Origin: an uncultured Rhodocyclaceae bacterium
GTDB lineage: Bacteria; Pseudomonadota; Gammaproteobacteria; Burkholderiales; Rhodocyclaceae
Length of the DNA stretch: 64,000 nt
Assembly (NCBI GenBank): GCA_907163225.1
Contig: OU015322.1
Location: forward strand, 1,465,001 to 1,529,000
Direction: 5' to 3'
Shown here: piece by piece, positions 10,528 to 19,546 of the stretch
Layout: every line of letters starts with the position of its first letter
Numbering within the stretch: position 1 is the first letter of the stretch
Translations under genes and position numbers: made by a program
The notes under the pieces: generated by a model
Told to the model about the DNA's origin: nothing
What the model saw: the letters and a program-made list of their open reading frames with translations, nothing else
The model's database searches: none

Positions 10528-11126
10528 TAGCGGCTTTTTGCTTGTTTGGCGCGTCGGCAGCTTTTGCCGGCGCACAAAAGTATGAGCCGCTGTCAGCCAG
10601 TGTTCAGGCCGCACTGCACAAGGCTGTTTCAGACTCCCGCCCGTCGGTCAGTTCGTTCAAAACATCAATGGAAGCGGTCAACTGGCTTGCTGCCATGTCG
10701 CCCCGGCTGGAAAGACGCATCCCGAACCGGGAATACCGCATCGATCTGCTGCGCAGCGTGCATTACGAAGCGACCCGGGCCGGGCTCGACCCGCAGTTGG
10801 TACTCGGCTTGATGCAGGTCGAATCAGGCTTCCGCAAATATGCCGTGTCCTCGGCCGGCGCGCGCGGCTACATGCAGGTCATGCCGTTCTGGGTCAAGGT
10901 AATCGGACGCCCGGAAGATTCGTTGTTCGACCTGCGAACCAGCCTGCGCTACGGCTGCACCATCCTGCGTCACTATCTGGACATCGAAAAGGGTGACCTT
11001 TTCCGCGCGCTCGGCCGCTACAACGGCAGCCTGGGCAAACCGGAATACCCGAATATGGTTCGCGCCGCCTGGCAGAACCAGTGGGCTTACAACAACCCCG
11101 CACGCCTGGCCCAGGCGGGACAATAA
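10515..11126 (+). CDS. Lytic transglycosylase
   Basis: A 203-residue exported enzyme of the Slt70-like family that cleaves peptidoglycan between MurNAc and GlcNAc. A signal peptide covers about residues 1-19. The catalytic glutamate is Glu103 in LMQVESGF, followed by the family segments [11 protein letters not shown] and the GRYNGSLG region. The GTG start at 10515 overlaps proS by 13 bp, which suggests coupled translation. No membrane-anchor cysteine is seen, so it should be soluble in the periplasm. It ends at the inverted motif pair. Confidence 0.92.
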   Translation: MRRLIAAFCLFGASAAFAGAQKYEPLSASVQAALHKAVSDSRPSVSSFKTSMEAVNWLAAMSPRLERRIPNREYRIDLLRSVHYEATRAGLDPQLVLGLMQVESGFRKYAVSSAGARGYMQVMPFWVKVIGRPEDSLFDLRTSLRYGCTILRHYLDIEKGDLFRALGRYNGSLGKPEYPNMVRAAWQNQWAYNNPARLAQAGQ

Positions 11127-11140
11127 TTCGATTATTCACC

Positions 11141-11161
11141 GATTTTTCCGGTTGACCGTAG
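11141..11161 (+). repeat. Dispersed motif copy, left arm of inverted pair
   Basis: TTTTTCCGGTTGACCGTAG, a perfect consensus match, in the intergenic gap between the lytic transglycosylase and ffh genes. Confidence 0.8.
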
Positions 11162-11165
11162 CGTC

Positions 11166-11186
11166 CTGCGGTCAACCGGAAAAATC
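11166..11186 (-). repeat. Dispersed motif copy, right arm of inverted pair
   Basis: Minus strand reads TTTTTCCGGTTGACCGCAG, a perfect consensus match. With the left arm it forms a stem with a 4-base loop. Confidence 0.8.
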
Positions 11187-11200
11187 GGCAGAAAATCGAA

Positions 11201-12556
11201 TCAGCGCATTCCGGGCAACATGCCCTTCATGCCGCGCATCAGCTTGCCGATGCCGCCCTTGCTCATCATCTTCATCATCTTCTGCGTCTGCTCGAACTGG
11301 CTCAACAGTCGATTGACCTCCTGCACCTGGACTCCGGCCCCGATGGCAATGCGGCGCTTGCGGCTGGCCTTGATCAACTCCGGCTTCGAGCGCTCCAGCG
11401 GCGTCATCGAATTAATGATGCCTTCGATGCGACCAACCATCTTGTTTTCAGCGCCAGCCGGCAACTGGCCGGCCATCTGGGCAACCTGGGCCGGCATTTT
11501 GTCCATCATCGCCGTCAGGCCACCCATGTTACGCATCTGGGCGATCTGCTCCTTGAAGTCATTGAGATCAAAACCCTTGCCGGATTTCAGTTTCTTGGCG
11601 AAAGCAACCGCCTTTTCCTCGTCCAGCCCTTTTTTGGCATCTTCGATCAGCGACAGAACGTCACCCATGCCCAGGATGCGCGACGCCATCCGTTCAGGGT
11701 GAAACGCATCCAGACCAGTCAGTTTTTCACCGACACCCGAAAACTTGATCGGCTTGCCGGTAATCTGGCGCACCGACAATGCGGCACCACCGCGCGAATC
11801 ACCATCCAGCTTGGTCAGCACAACACCGGTCAGCGGCAAGGCCTCGTTAAACGACTTGGCCGTGTTGACCGCATCCTGACCCAACATCGCATCGACAACA
11901 AACAGCGTTTCGATCGGATTGATCGCCGCATGCAGCCGCTTGATTTCGGCCATCATTTCTTCGTCGATGGCCAGACGACCGGCCGTATCGACAAGCAGCA
12001 CGTCGTGATAATGCCGCTTCGCCCAGTCGATCGCTGCCAACGCAATCGCCTCGGGCTTCTCGCCGGTCGTCGACGGGAAGAAATCGACCCCGGCCTGCCC
12101 AGCCACGAACTTCAACTGCTCAATAGCCGCCGGTCGATACACGTCGCAGGAAACCACCAACACCTTCTTCTTGTGGTTTTCCTTGAGGAATTTGCCCAGC
12201 TTGCCCACCGTCGTCGTCTTGCCGGCGCCCTGCAAACCGGCCATCAGCACAATCGCCGGCGGCTGGGTGTTGAAGTTGATGCCCTCATGGGCGCCACCCA
12301 TAATCCTGGTCAGTTCGGCGTGCACGACGCCGATCAGCGCCTGACCGGGGCTCAACGAGCCGATCACTGTCTCGCCAACCGCCTTTTCCTTCACCGCAGC
12401 AATGAAATCCTTGACGACTGGCAAGGCCACATCAGCCTCCAGCAGGGCCATACGCACTTCGCGCAGCGCATCGGCAATATTGGTTTCCGTCAGGCGAGCT
12501 TCGCCCTTCAGCGTCTTCATGACGCGAGCAAGGCGATTGGTCAGGTTATCGAGCAT
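11201..12556 (-). CDS. ffh: Signal recognition particle protein Ffh
   Basis: SRP54-type GTPase, 451 residues, which binds 4.5S RNA and signal sequences to direct proteins to the inner membrane. The N domain covers about 1-95 and the G domain about 96-295, with the P loop GLQGAGKTTT at 107-116. The C-terminal M domain is methionine-rich (MMKMMSKGGIGKLMRGMKGM region). It is divergent from the CcsA-like gene, a common betaproteobacterial pairing. Its stop abuts the inverted motif pair. Confidence 0.98.
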   Translation of the reverse strand: MLDNLTNRLARVMKTLKGEARLTETNIADALREVRMALLEADVALPVVKDFIAAVKEKAVGETVIGSLSPGQALIGVVHAELTRIMGGAHEGINFNTQPPAIVLMAGLQGAGKTTTVGKLGKFLKENHKKKVLVVSCDVYRPAAIEQLKFVAGQAGVDFFPSTTGEKPEAIALAAIDWAKRHYHDVLLVDTAGRLAIDEEMMAEIKRLHAAINPIETLFVVDAMLGQDAVNTAKSFNEALPLTGVVLTKLDGDSRGGAALSVRQITGKPIKFSGVGEKLTGLDAFHPERMASRILGMGDVLSLIEDAKKGLDEEKAVAFAKKLKSGKGFDLNDFKEQIAQMRNMGGLTAMMDKMPAQVAQMAGQLPAGAENKMVGRIEGIINSMTPLERSKPELIKASRKRRIAIGAGVQVQEVNRLLSQFEQTQKMMKMMSKGGIGKLMRGMKGMLPGMR

Positions 12557-12585
12557 GTCGTTTGGGCTTCTAGTAGAATCTAAGG

Positions 12586-13425
12586 ATGGTTGATATTGTA
12601 ATTCAGCTTCTGCCGCACATTCTCGCAGCCCTGCTATATGGCGCCCTGGGTTTCCATTTCTGGAACACCCGCTGGCGCGAAAGCGAAAGCCAGTGCGTCG
12701 CCTGCCCCATGCAAACCTGGGAGCGCATCGCCATTGCCACTGCCCTCTGCGTCCACGGTGCGGGGCTCTACGACGCCCTGTTTGCCGAAGTTGGCATGCG
12801 CTTCTCTTTCAGCTTCGCCTTATCGCTGATGATGTGGCTTGCCGTGCTGATTTACTGGCTCGAAAGCTTCATGGCACGCATGGAGGGCATGCAGCCCATG
12901 GTTCTCCCACTGGCCGCCGTGTGTACCGTGCTACCGGCCTTCTTCCCGAACGTCCACCTTGTGGCCCATGCCAGCGCCACCGGCTTCAAGCTCCACTTCC
13001 TCGCTGCCATGCTTGCCTACAGCCTCCTGACGCTGTCCGCACTGCACGCAATCTTTATGGGCTTCACCGAAAACGCGCTACATACCCGCTCGGTAAAGCG
13101 TAGCCTGAGCAGCCTGCCGCCACTGCTGGCCATGGAAAAACTGCTCTTCCGAATGCTGCTGGTCGGCTTCATTCTGCTGACGCTGACCGTCGGCAGTGGC
13201 GTTTTCTTTTCCGAAGCAGTCTTCGGAAAACCCCTTACCGTCGACCACAAGACGCTCTTTGCATTTGCCTCCTGGGGCATTTTCGCGACACTGCTCATCG
13301 GCCGCCACGCCTGGGGGTGGAGAGGCAAACGCGCCCTGCGCTGGACGCTGGCTGGCTTTGCATTACTGATTCTGGCCTATGTCGGCAGTCGCTTCGTTGC
13401 CGAAGTCATACTGGGGCGAACCTAA
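12586..13425 (+). CDS. CcsA/YpjD-like inner membrane protein
   Basis: A 279-residue polytopic membrane protein with about eight hydrophobic segments, resembling the cytochrome c assembly protein family (CcsA/HemX/YpjD). Histidines in membrane contexts (His10, His149 and one near 224) could be haem ligands. The typical tryptophan-rich haem motif of true CcsA is not evident, so the YpjD subgroup is more likely. It is divergent from ffh and 3 bp upstream of the CorB-like gene, the usual ffh-ypjD-corB arrangement. The ribosome-binding site is poorly spaced. Confidence 0.8.
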   Translation: MVDIVIQLLPHILAALLYGALGFHFWNTRWRESESQCVACPMQTWERIAIATALCVHGAGLYDALFAEVGMRFSFSFALSLMMWLAVLIYWLESFMARMEGMQPMVLPLAAVCTVLPAFFPNVHLVAHASATGFKLHFLAAMLAYSLLTLSALHAIFMGFTENALHTRSVKRSLSSLPPLLAMEKLLFRMLLVGFILLTLTVGSGVFFSEAVFGKPLTVDHKTLFAFASWGIFATLLIGRHAWGWRGKRALRWTLAGFALLILAYVGSRFVAEVILGRT

Positions 13426-13428
13426 ACC

Positions 13429-14700
13429 GTGGATGAAATTCCGCTATCAGCGCTGCTTATAGTGCTGGTTGTCTTGCTGGCCATGTCGGCCTTTTTTTCG
13501 CTCAGCGAAACAGCAATGATGGCCAGCAACCGCTTCCGACTTCGCCACCTTGCCCAGTCAGGACATCACGGCGCGCAGAAAGCAATCGCACTGCTCGACA
13601 GAACCGACAAAATGCTTGGCGTCATCCTGCTCGGGAACAACCTTATCAACTCGGCAGCCGCAACACTGGTCGGCGTCATCACCATCGAACTATTTGGCGA
13701 AGAGAAGTGGGCACTGGCAGCGGGGACACTGGCAGTGACCTTTGCCATCCTGGTTTTTGCCGAAATCACCCCCAAGATCATCGGGGCAACCCACGCCGAT
13801 AGCCTTGCCATTCGACTGGGCTATGTGCTGACCCCCTTGCTCCGCCTGTTTTATCCGGTCGTCTGGTTCATCAACCTGTTCGCAAGCGGCCTGCTTCGTC
13901 TCGTCCGCCTCTCTCCGGACAATTCGACCGGGCCGGCCAAACTCTCCCCGGAAGAACTGCGCAGCCTGATCCTGGAGTCATCGCACCTGATGCCGCAGAA
14001 GCACCATGCAATTCTCTCCAGCCTGCTTGAGCTCAACCACATCACCGTAGAAGACGTCATGACCCCCCGCGGCAATATCGAGATTCTCGACCTCGACCAG
14101 CCCTGGGAGGATGTACACAATCAGCTCGCCACCAGCCACCACAGTCGGCTTCCCGTTTGTCGCGAATCGCTGGACCAATTGATTGGCGCACTCCCCGTCC
14201 GCCGACTCCTTACCAATCTGGGTGACCCGGATTTCGACGAAGTGGCGCTCCTGCAACAACTGCAAGCGCCGTATTACATTCCTGCTGGCACGCCGGTCTT
14301 CTCACAACTCGCTTTTTTCCAGGAAAATCGCCAACGGATCGGCTTTGTCGTAGACGAATACGGCGAAATACTCGGTTTGCTTACGCTCGAAGACATTATT
14401 GAAGAGTTTGTTGGCGACTTCACCACATCGCTACCCGGGCTGGGCCACGAACTAGGTTGGTCCCCGGCAGGAGATGCCATCGTCGAAGGCTCGCGGGCAC
14501 TTCGCAGCCTCAACCGTATGCTATCCCTGGATTTTCCAATTGACGGCCCAAAAACGCTAAACGGCCTGATTCTTGAGCATTTTCAGGACATCCCGGAGTC
14601 TGGCACCAGTATCAAGCTGGCAGGCGTTGCCGTTGAAGTTCTGCAGACCCAGGATCGAAGCGTGGTCACCGTGCGCATTTTTCGCCCCGAAGCCCACTAG
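13429..14700 (+). CDS. CNNM/CorB-like transporter with CBS pair
   Basis: A 423-residue HlyC/CorC (CNNM) family membrane protein, linked to magnesium and cobalt handling. An N-terminal CNNM membrane domain (about 1-180, with four hydrophobic segments and the conserved FAEITPKI) is followed by two CBS domains (about 200-330) and a C-terminal CorC/HlyC domain (about 345-420). It starts at GTG 13429, 3 bp after the previous stop, so the two are translationally close. Whether it moves Mg2+ or regulates another carrier is unsettled for the family. Confidence 0.88.
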   Translation: MDEIPLSALLIVLVVLLAMSAFFSLSETAMMASNRFRLRHLAQSGHHGAQKAIALLDRTDKMLGVILLGNNLINSAAATLVGVITIELFGEEKWALAAGTLAVTFAILVFAEITPKIIGATHADSLAIRLGYVLTPLLRLFYPVVWFINLFASGLLRLVRLSPDNSTGPAKLSPEELRSLILESSHLMPQKHHAILSSLLELNHITVEDVMTPRGNIEILDLDQPWEDVHNQLATSHHSRLPVCRESLDQLIGALPVRRLLTNLGDPDFDEVALLQQLQAPYYIPAGTPVFSQLAFFQENRQRIGFVVDEYGEILGLLTLEDIIEEFVGDFTTSLPGLGHELGWSPAGDAIVEGSRALRSLNRMLSLDFPIDGPKTLNGLILEHFQDIPESGTSIKLAGVAVEVLQTQDRSVVTVRIFRPEAH

Positions 14701-14775
14701 CAGCGCACTCAACCTTTACAAACAACCGCCTGCGTAGCATTATCAACTGATCTAATCGGCATTCGACATCGATAA

Positions 14776-16491
14776 ATGGCAGCAACACCTCAAAATCCTC
14801 CACTCGGCGGCTTGGCGCGAGCGCTAGTACAAGCCGGGAAACTCCAGGAGGCCGAGGCGGAGCAACTGTTAGCACAGGCCCACAGCAACAAAACCTCACT
14901 CATTGAGCAGATCATCGCCAGCCAGAAGGGCGGGGCTCTTGATATCGCTCGTTTTGTTGCGGATACATTTGGCTATCCGCTACTCGACTTGTCGGTATTC
15001 GATGAAGCGCATATTCCTGTTGATGCCATCGACCGCAAACTTATTGCAACCCACAAGGTTATCCCGCTCAACAAGCGCGGCAACCGCCTTTCCGTTGCAA
15101 TTGCCGACCCTACCAATCTTCGCGCGCTCGACGAAATCCGCTTTCAGACCGGGTTGGCTGTAGACCCCATCGTCGTTGAACAATCGAAGCTTGCCCCGCT
15201 TGTCAGCAAGTATGCAGAGTCCACCTCTGAAGCCCTGAAAAACTTCACCAGCGACGACATCAACCTCGACTTCCTGGATGATGAAGCCGTTTCCAAAGCC
15301 GATGAAGCTGCCGGCCAGGACATTGATGACGCGCCGGTCGTCAAATTCATTCAAAAAATGCTGCTTGATGCCATCAATGATGGCGCCTCGGACATCCACT
15401 TCGAACCCTACGAAAAGTTCTACCGCATCCGCTTCCGGGTCGACGGCATCCTGCGCGAAATTGCGACGCCTCCGTTGGCTATCAAGGAAAAGATCGCTTC
15501 GCGCATCAAAGTCATTTCGCGGCTAAATATTGCCGAGAAGCGCGTACCGCAGGATGGCCGGATGCGCCTGGTTTTATCGAAAACTCGCTCGATTGACTTT
15601 CGGGTAAGTACCTTGCCGACATTGGCGGGCGAAAAAATCGTCATGCGTATTCTTGACCCCAGTTCCGCGACGCTGGGCATCGAAGCATTGGGCTACGAGC
15701 CAGAACAGAAGGCCGTATTGATGGAAGCAATCGGCAGGCCCTACGGGATGATTCTGGTAACCGGCCCAACCGGCTCAGGAAAAACCGTTTCGCTGTACAC
15801 CTGCCTGAACATCCTGAACAAGGATGGAATCAATATCTCCACGGCCGAAGACCCGGCCGAAATCAATCTGGCCGGCATCAATCAGGTCAACGTTGACGAC
15901 CGCGCCGGGCTGACTTTCCCGGTCGCCCTCAAAGCCTTCCTGCGTCAGGACCCGGACATCATCATGGTCGGCGAAATTCGCGACCTTGAAACTGCCGAAA
16001 TTTCGATCAAAGCAGCCCAAACCGGCCATTTGGTACTGTCTACGCTACACACCAACGACGCGCCGCAAACGCTAACCCGACTGATGAACATGGGCGTTCC
16101 CATGTTCAACATTGCATCGAGCGTGCTTCTGATCACCGCACAGCGCCTGGCGCGCCGTTTGTGTTCATGCAAGAAACCGATCACCGTACCAAAACAGGCA
16201 CTCCTTGATGCCGGGTATAAATCCGAAGACCTGGATGACTCTTGGTCTGTGTTTGGGCCGGTCGGCTGCGACCGCTGCAAAGGAACGGGCTACAAAGGAC
16301 GGGTCGGCATTTACCAAGTCATGCCGATCTCTGAAACGATGCAGCGACTCATCATGAGCGGCGCCTCAGCACTAGACCTGGCCGCATTGGCCAAGACTGA
16401 GGGCGTAAAGGATTTGCGCGAATCAGGGTTGTTGAAAGTAAAACAAGGCATGACGTCGCTTGATGAAGTATTGAGCACCACCAACGCCTAA
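14776..16491 (+). CDS. pilB: Type IV pilus assembly ATPase PilB
   Basis: Hexameric cytoplasmic ATPase that drives pilus extension, 571 residues. An N-terminal MshEN/N1 domain covers about 1-150 and the secretion ATPase core about 180-560. Walker A GPTGSGKT is near 330-338, and the His-box segment HTNDAPQT is near 422. A zinc tetracysteine is seen (CSC near 463 and CDRC near 497). It heads pilB-pilC-pilD. The region before the ATG shows no clear ribosome-binding site. Confidence 0.97.
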   Translation: MAATPQNPPLGGLARALVQAGKLQEAEAEQLLAQAHSNKTSLIEQIIASQKGGALDIARFVADTFGYPLLDLSVFDEAHIPVDAIDRKLIATHKVIPLNKRGNRLSVAIADPTNLRALDEIRFQTGLAVDPIVVEQSKLAPLVSKYAESTSEALKNFTSDDINLDFLDDEAVSKADEAAGQDIDDAPVVKFIQKMLLDAINDGASDIHFEPYEKFYRIRFRVDGILREIATPPLAIKEKIASRIKVISRLNIAEKRVPQDGRMRLVLSKTRSIDFRVSTLPTLAGEKIVMRILDPSSATLGIEALGYEPEQKAVLMEAIGRPYGMILVTGPTGSGKTVSLYTCLNILNKDGINISTAEDPAEINLAGINQVNVDDRAGLTFPVALKAFLRQDPDIIMVGEIRDLETAEISIKAAQTGHLVLSTLHTNDAPQTLTRLMNMGVPMFNIASSVLLITAQRLARRLCSCKKPITVPKQALLDAGYKSEDLDDSWSVFGPVGCDRCKGTGYKGRVGIYQVMPISETMQRLIMSGASALDLAALAKTEGVKDLRESGLLKVKQGMTSLDEVLSTTNA

Positions 16492-16509
16492 TGAAGAAAA
16501 GGGAAAAAT

Positions 16510-17736
16510 ATGGCTACCGCCGCAAGATCTAAAGCCTCGGCAGTCAAGGAGAGCACCTTCCTGTGGGAGGGCCGCAACAAGGACGGGAAGTCCGTGCGCG
16601 GGGAAATGCGAGCCGCCAGCGAATCAGTTGTTCAGACCACCCTGCGTCGCCAGGCTATTACCAACGCGAAGGTCAAAAAGGTTCGCTTCAAGACTGGCGG
16701 GAAGGTCACCGAAAAGGACATCGCGCTCTTTACCCGCCAACTGGCAACCATGATGAAGTCCGGCGTCCCATTGCTTCAGTCATTTGACATTGTCGGGCGC
16801 GGCCACGCCAACCCGGCTGTCGGAAAATTGCTGCTCGACATCAAATCCGACGTCGAAACCGGCAGTTCGCTCTCGCAAGCCTTTCGCAAGTTCCCACTGC
16901 AATTTGATGCCCTTTACTGCAATTTGGTAGCCGCTGGCGAACAGGCGGGTATTTTGGATACGCTGCTGGATCGCTTGGCAACCTATAAGGAAAAGATCCA
17001 GGCGATTAAAGGGAAAATCAAGTCCGCCCTGTTTTACCCTGTTTCCATCATCGTAGTGGCCTTCATTATCACGGCAGTAATCATGATCTTTGTGATTCCA
17101 GCCTTCAAGGAAGTATTCACGAGTTTTGGCGCTGATCTTCCTGCGCCAACCTTATTTGTGATGGCAATTTCGGATTTTTTTGTTGCCTATTGGTGGGCAA
17201 TATTTGGAACCATCGGTATCGGCCTCTATGCCTTCTTCGAGAGTTGGAAGCGCTCAGAGAAGGTGCAGATGGCAATGGATCGACTACTCCTCCGCATGCC
17301 AATTTTCGGCGACATCGTTCGCAAATCGGTGATTGCTCGCTGGACCAGAACCCTGTCCACGATGTTCGCAGCAGGGGTACCCCTCGTTGAGTCACTGGAG
17401 TCGGTCGGTGGCGCTGCAGGCAACTACGTTTACAAGGCCGCTACCCGTCAAATACAGAGCGAGGTATCTACCGGCACCAATCTGACCACGGCAATGCAAA
17501 ACACCAACCTTTTTCCCAATATGGTTACCCAAATGGTGGCGATTGGTGAAGAGTCTGGCGCTCTTGACTCCATGCTATCCAAGGTTGCCGATTTTTTTGA
17601 AGCCGAAGTTGACGACGCAGTGGACGCGATGTCTAGCTTGATGGAGCCTATTATTATGGTAGTCCTTGGCACCCTTATCGGCGGCATGGTCGTTGCCATG
17701 TATCTTCCTATCTTCAAGCTCGGGGCTGTCGTTTGA
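16510..17736 (+). CDS. pilC: Type IV pilus inner membrane platform protein PilC
   Basis: Platform protein of the pilus machine, 408 residues, on which PilB acts. It has two homologous T2SF domains (about 70-195 and 275-400), each starting with FTRQLATM- or WTRTLSTM-like segments. Membrane segments are near 175-200, 215-245 and 380-405. It lies 18 bp after pilB with AAAAGGGAAAA upstream, and its end overlaps the pilD start by 4 bp. Confidence 0.97.
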   Translation: MATAARSKASAVKESTFLWEGRNKDGKSVRGEMRAASESVVQTTLRRQAITNAKVKKVRFKTGGKVTEKDIALFTRQLATMMKSGVPLLQSFDIVGRGHANPAVGKLLLDIKSDVETGSSLSQAFRKFPLQFDALYCNLVAAGEQAGILDTLLDRLATYKEKIQAIKGKIKSALFYPVSIIVVAFIITAVIMIFVIPAFKEVFTSFGADLPAPTLFVMAISDFFVAYWWAIFGTIGIGLYAFFESWKRSEKVQMAMDRLLLRMPIFGDIVRKSVIARWTRTLSTMFAAGVPLVESLESVGGAAGNYVYKAATRQIQSEVSTGTNLTTAMQNTNLFPNMVTQMVAIGEESGALDSMLSKVADFFEAEVDDAVDAMSSLMEPIIMVVLGTLIGGMVVAMYLPIFKLGAVV

Positions 17737-18590
17737 TGCTTCCGGAATCGTTGGGTGGTCTCGCTGCCATCGCAGGGCTGCTCGGTTTGTGTGTCGGCAG
17801 TTTTCTCAACGTCGTCATCCACCGCTTGCCAAAGATGATGGAACAGGAATGGCAGACGCAATGTTCCGAATTGCGGGGAGAAATACCGTCGACCGCAGAA
17901 GAGCCGCTATCCTTGGCAAAGCCGCGCTCCCGATGTCCCAGCTGTGGCCATCAGATCACCGCACTGGAAAATATTCCCCTCGTCAGTTACCTGCTGATTT
18001 TGAGAGGAAGATGCTCCGCTTGTGGCACGCATATATCCCTCCGCTACCCCATCATTGAAGTTTTTACAGCCCTGCTGTCAGCCTATGCCGCCTGGCACTT
18101 TGGCGCTACGCCACAAGCCGCAGGTGCACTTCTTCTGATCTGGGCATTGATCGCGCTATCGGCCATTGACCTCGACACGCAATTGCTGCCGGATTCGATC
18201 ACCCTGCCTCTGCTTTGGCTAGGCCTCGGCTTCAATCTTTGGGCAACTTACACCGACCTCTCGTCCGCCGTCATTGGCGCTATGCTTGGTTATCTGGCGC
18301 TATGGAGTGTGTTCTGGCTCTTTAAGCTAGCCACCGGCAAGGAAGGAATGGGCTACGGTGACTTCAAGCTTTTAGCTGCCCTAGGTGCCTGGCTGGGCTG
18401 GCAAATGTTGCCGGCGATCATCCTTCTATCCTCAGTTGTCGGCGCCATCGTTGGAATCACCCTCATCGTCGCTACCCGTCAGGGCAGGAACGTTCCAATT
18501 CCATTTGGCCCCTATCTTGCCGCAGCAGGCGGCATAGCATTGTTCTGGGGCACGCAGATCACCCACAAATACCTGAGCCTGTTCGGTTGA
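17733..18590 (+). CDS. pilD: Prepilin peptidase/N-methyltransferase PilD
   Basis: Inner membrane aspartic peptidase, 285 residues, that cleaves and N-methylates type IV prepilins. The cytoplasmic zinc motif is Cys68-x2-Cys71 and Cys94-x2-Cys97. Catalytic aspartates are expected at Asp146/148 (AIDLDTQLLPD) and Asp210 (GYGDFKLL). About seven membrane segments follow. Its ATG overlaps pilC by 4 bp. The coaE gene that often follows pilD is absent here; fmdB-aspS genes come next. Confidence 0.97.
   Translation: MMLPESLGGLAAIAGLLGLCVGSFLNVVIHRLPKMMEQEWQTQCSELRGEIPSTAEEPLSLAKPRSRCPSCGHQITALENIPLVSYLLILRGRCSACGTHISLRYPIIEVFTALLSAYAAWHFGATPQAAGALLLIWALIALSAIDLDTQLLPDSITLPLLWLGLGFNLWATYTDLSSAVIGAMLGYLALWSVFWLFKLATGKEGMGYGDFKLLAALGAWLGWQMLPAIILLSSVVGAIVGITLIVATRQGRNVPIPFGPYLAAAGGIALFWGTQITHKYLSLFG
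17881..17898 (+). repeat. Weak dispersed motif match in pilD
   Basis: AAATACCGTCGACCGCAG keeps the GTCGACCGCAG half but not the TTTTCC half. It may be chance. Confidence 0.3.
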
Positions 18591-18660
18591 AAATACCCGT
18601 GGCCGGTTCAGCGTAGCCACTAAAATTCTCAGTTATAATTCAAGGTTTTGGAGGACTCCC

Positions 18661-18915
18661 ATGCCGATTTACGAATATCGCTGTGATTCCTGCGGCTACC
18701 AGAAAGAACATCTGCAAAAGATGAGTGATCCGCAGCTCAGCACCTGCCCGGAATGCGGGAAGGATAGCTATAGCAAGCTACTTTCCGCAGCAGGCTTCCA
18801 ACTAAAGGGGAGCGGCTGGTACGCCACAGACTTTAAGGGCAGCACCAAAAAGGCCGACACATCACCCCCCTGCCAGACTGGTGAAGGAAGCTGCTCGTCG
18901 TGCGTGGCCAATTAA
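18661..18915 (+). CDS. FmdB-family zinc ribbon protein
   Basis: An 84-residue small regulatory-type protein. A zinc ribbon is formed by Cys8-x2-Cys11 and Cys29-x2-Cys32. The tail has further cysteines ([11 protein letters not shown]). GGAGG is placed 6 nt before the ATG, and a TATAAT lies near 18634. It starts the fmdB-DUF502-aspS cluster widespread in betaproteobacteria. Its function is not established. Confidence 0.9.
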   Translation: MPIYEYRCDSCGYQKEHLQKMSDPQLSTCPECGKDSYSKLLSAAGFQLKGSGWYATDFKGSTKKADTSPPCQTGEGSCSSCVAN

Positions 18916-19529
18916 TTAAACGCTATTTCATCACGGGCCTTCTTATTTGGGTCCCGCTGGTCATAACCGGCTGGGTGCTGTCCATGATCATCAGCACGCT
19001 TGATCAGTCATTGCGCCTGCTCCCTGCCGGCATGCACCCTGAAAACCTGGTCGGATTTTCCATCCCAGGCGCTGGCGCAGTGCTCACACTGGCAATGATT
19101 CTCTTTACCGGACTGCTCGCCACCAACTTCATCGGACAAAAGCTGGTCGTGTGGTCGGAAAAAATACTGGCCCGTATTCCGGTCGTCAATTCGGTCTATA
19201 ACAGCGTCAAGCAAGTTTCTGACACCCTATTCTCTCCGAATGGCAACGCTTTTCGCAAAGCATTGCTCGTCCAGTACCCGCACCAAGGCAGCTGGACCAT
19301 CGCCTTCCAAACCGGCCAGCCCGGCGGCGACATCATCAATCACCTGGTTGGTGACCATGTCAGCGTTTACGTGCCGACAACCCCTAACCCGACATCTGGC
19401 TTCTTCCTGATGATGCCGACGAAGGACACCGTCGAGCTGGACATGAGCGTAGACGAGGCACTCAAATACATTATTTCGATGGGGGTCGTGGCACCTCAGC
19501 CCCACCCACGAGTCATTACTAACACCTGA
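18900..19529 (+). CDS. DUF502 inner membrane protein
   Basis: A 209-residue membrane protein with two hydrophobic segments (about 10-34 and 60-82) and a conserved soluble part containing [13 protein letters not shown] and the [16 protein letters not shown] segment, typical of DUF502. It starts at GTG 18900 inside the last codons of fmdB (16-bp overlap), so translation is probably coupled. It precedes aspS by 17 bp. The cellular role is unknown. Confidence 0.9.
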   Translation: MRGQLIKRYFITGLLIWVPLVITGWVLSMIISTLDQSLRLLPAGMHPENLVGFSIPGAGAVLTLAMILFTGLLATNFIGQKLVVWSEKILARIPVVNSVYNSVKQVSDTLFSPNGNAFRKALLVQYPHQGSWTIAFQTGQPGGDIINHLVGDHVSVYVPTTPNPTSGFFLMMPTKDTVELDMSVDEALKYIISMGVVAPQPHPRVITNT

Positions 19530-19546
19530 ATCCACCGGAAAGTTTC

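Larger units (their letters stand above)
11126..11201. repeat. Large inverted repeat made of two motif copies between convergent genes
   Basis: Inner arms 11139-11161 and 11166-11188 are 23 nt each and differ at one base, around a 4-base CGTC loop. Each arm is a full copy of the dispersed motif. Outer arms ATTCGATT (11126-11133) and AATCGAAT (11194-11201) extend the pairing. It fills the gap between the transglycosylase and ffh stop codons and can act as a bidirectional terminator. Confidence 0.9.
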
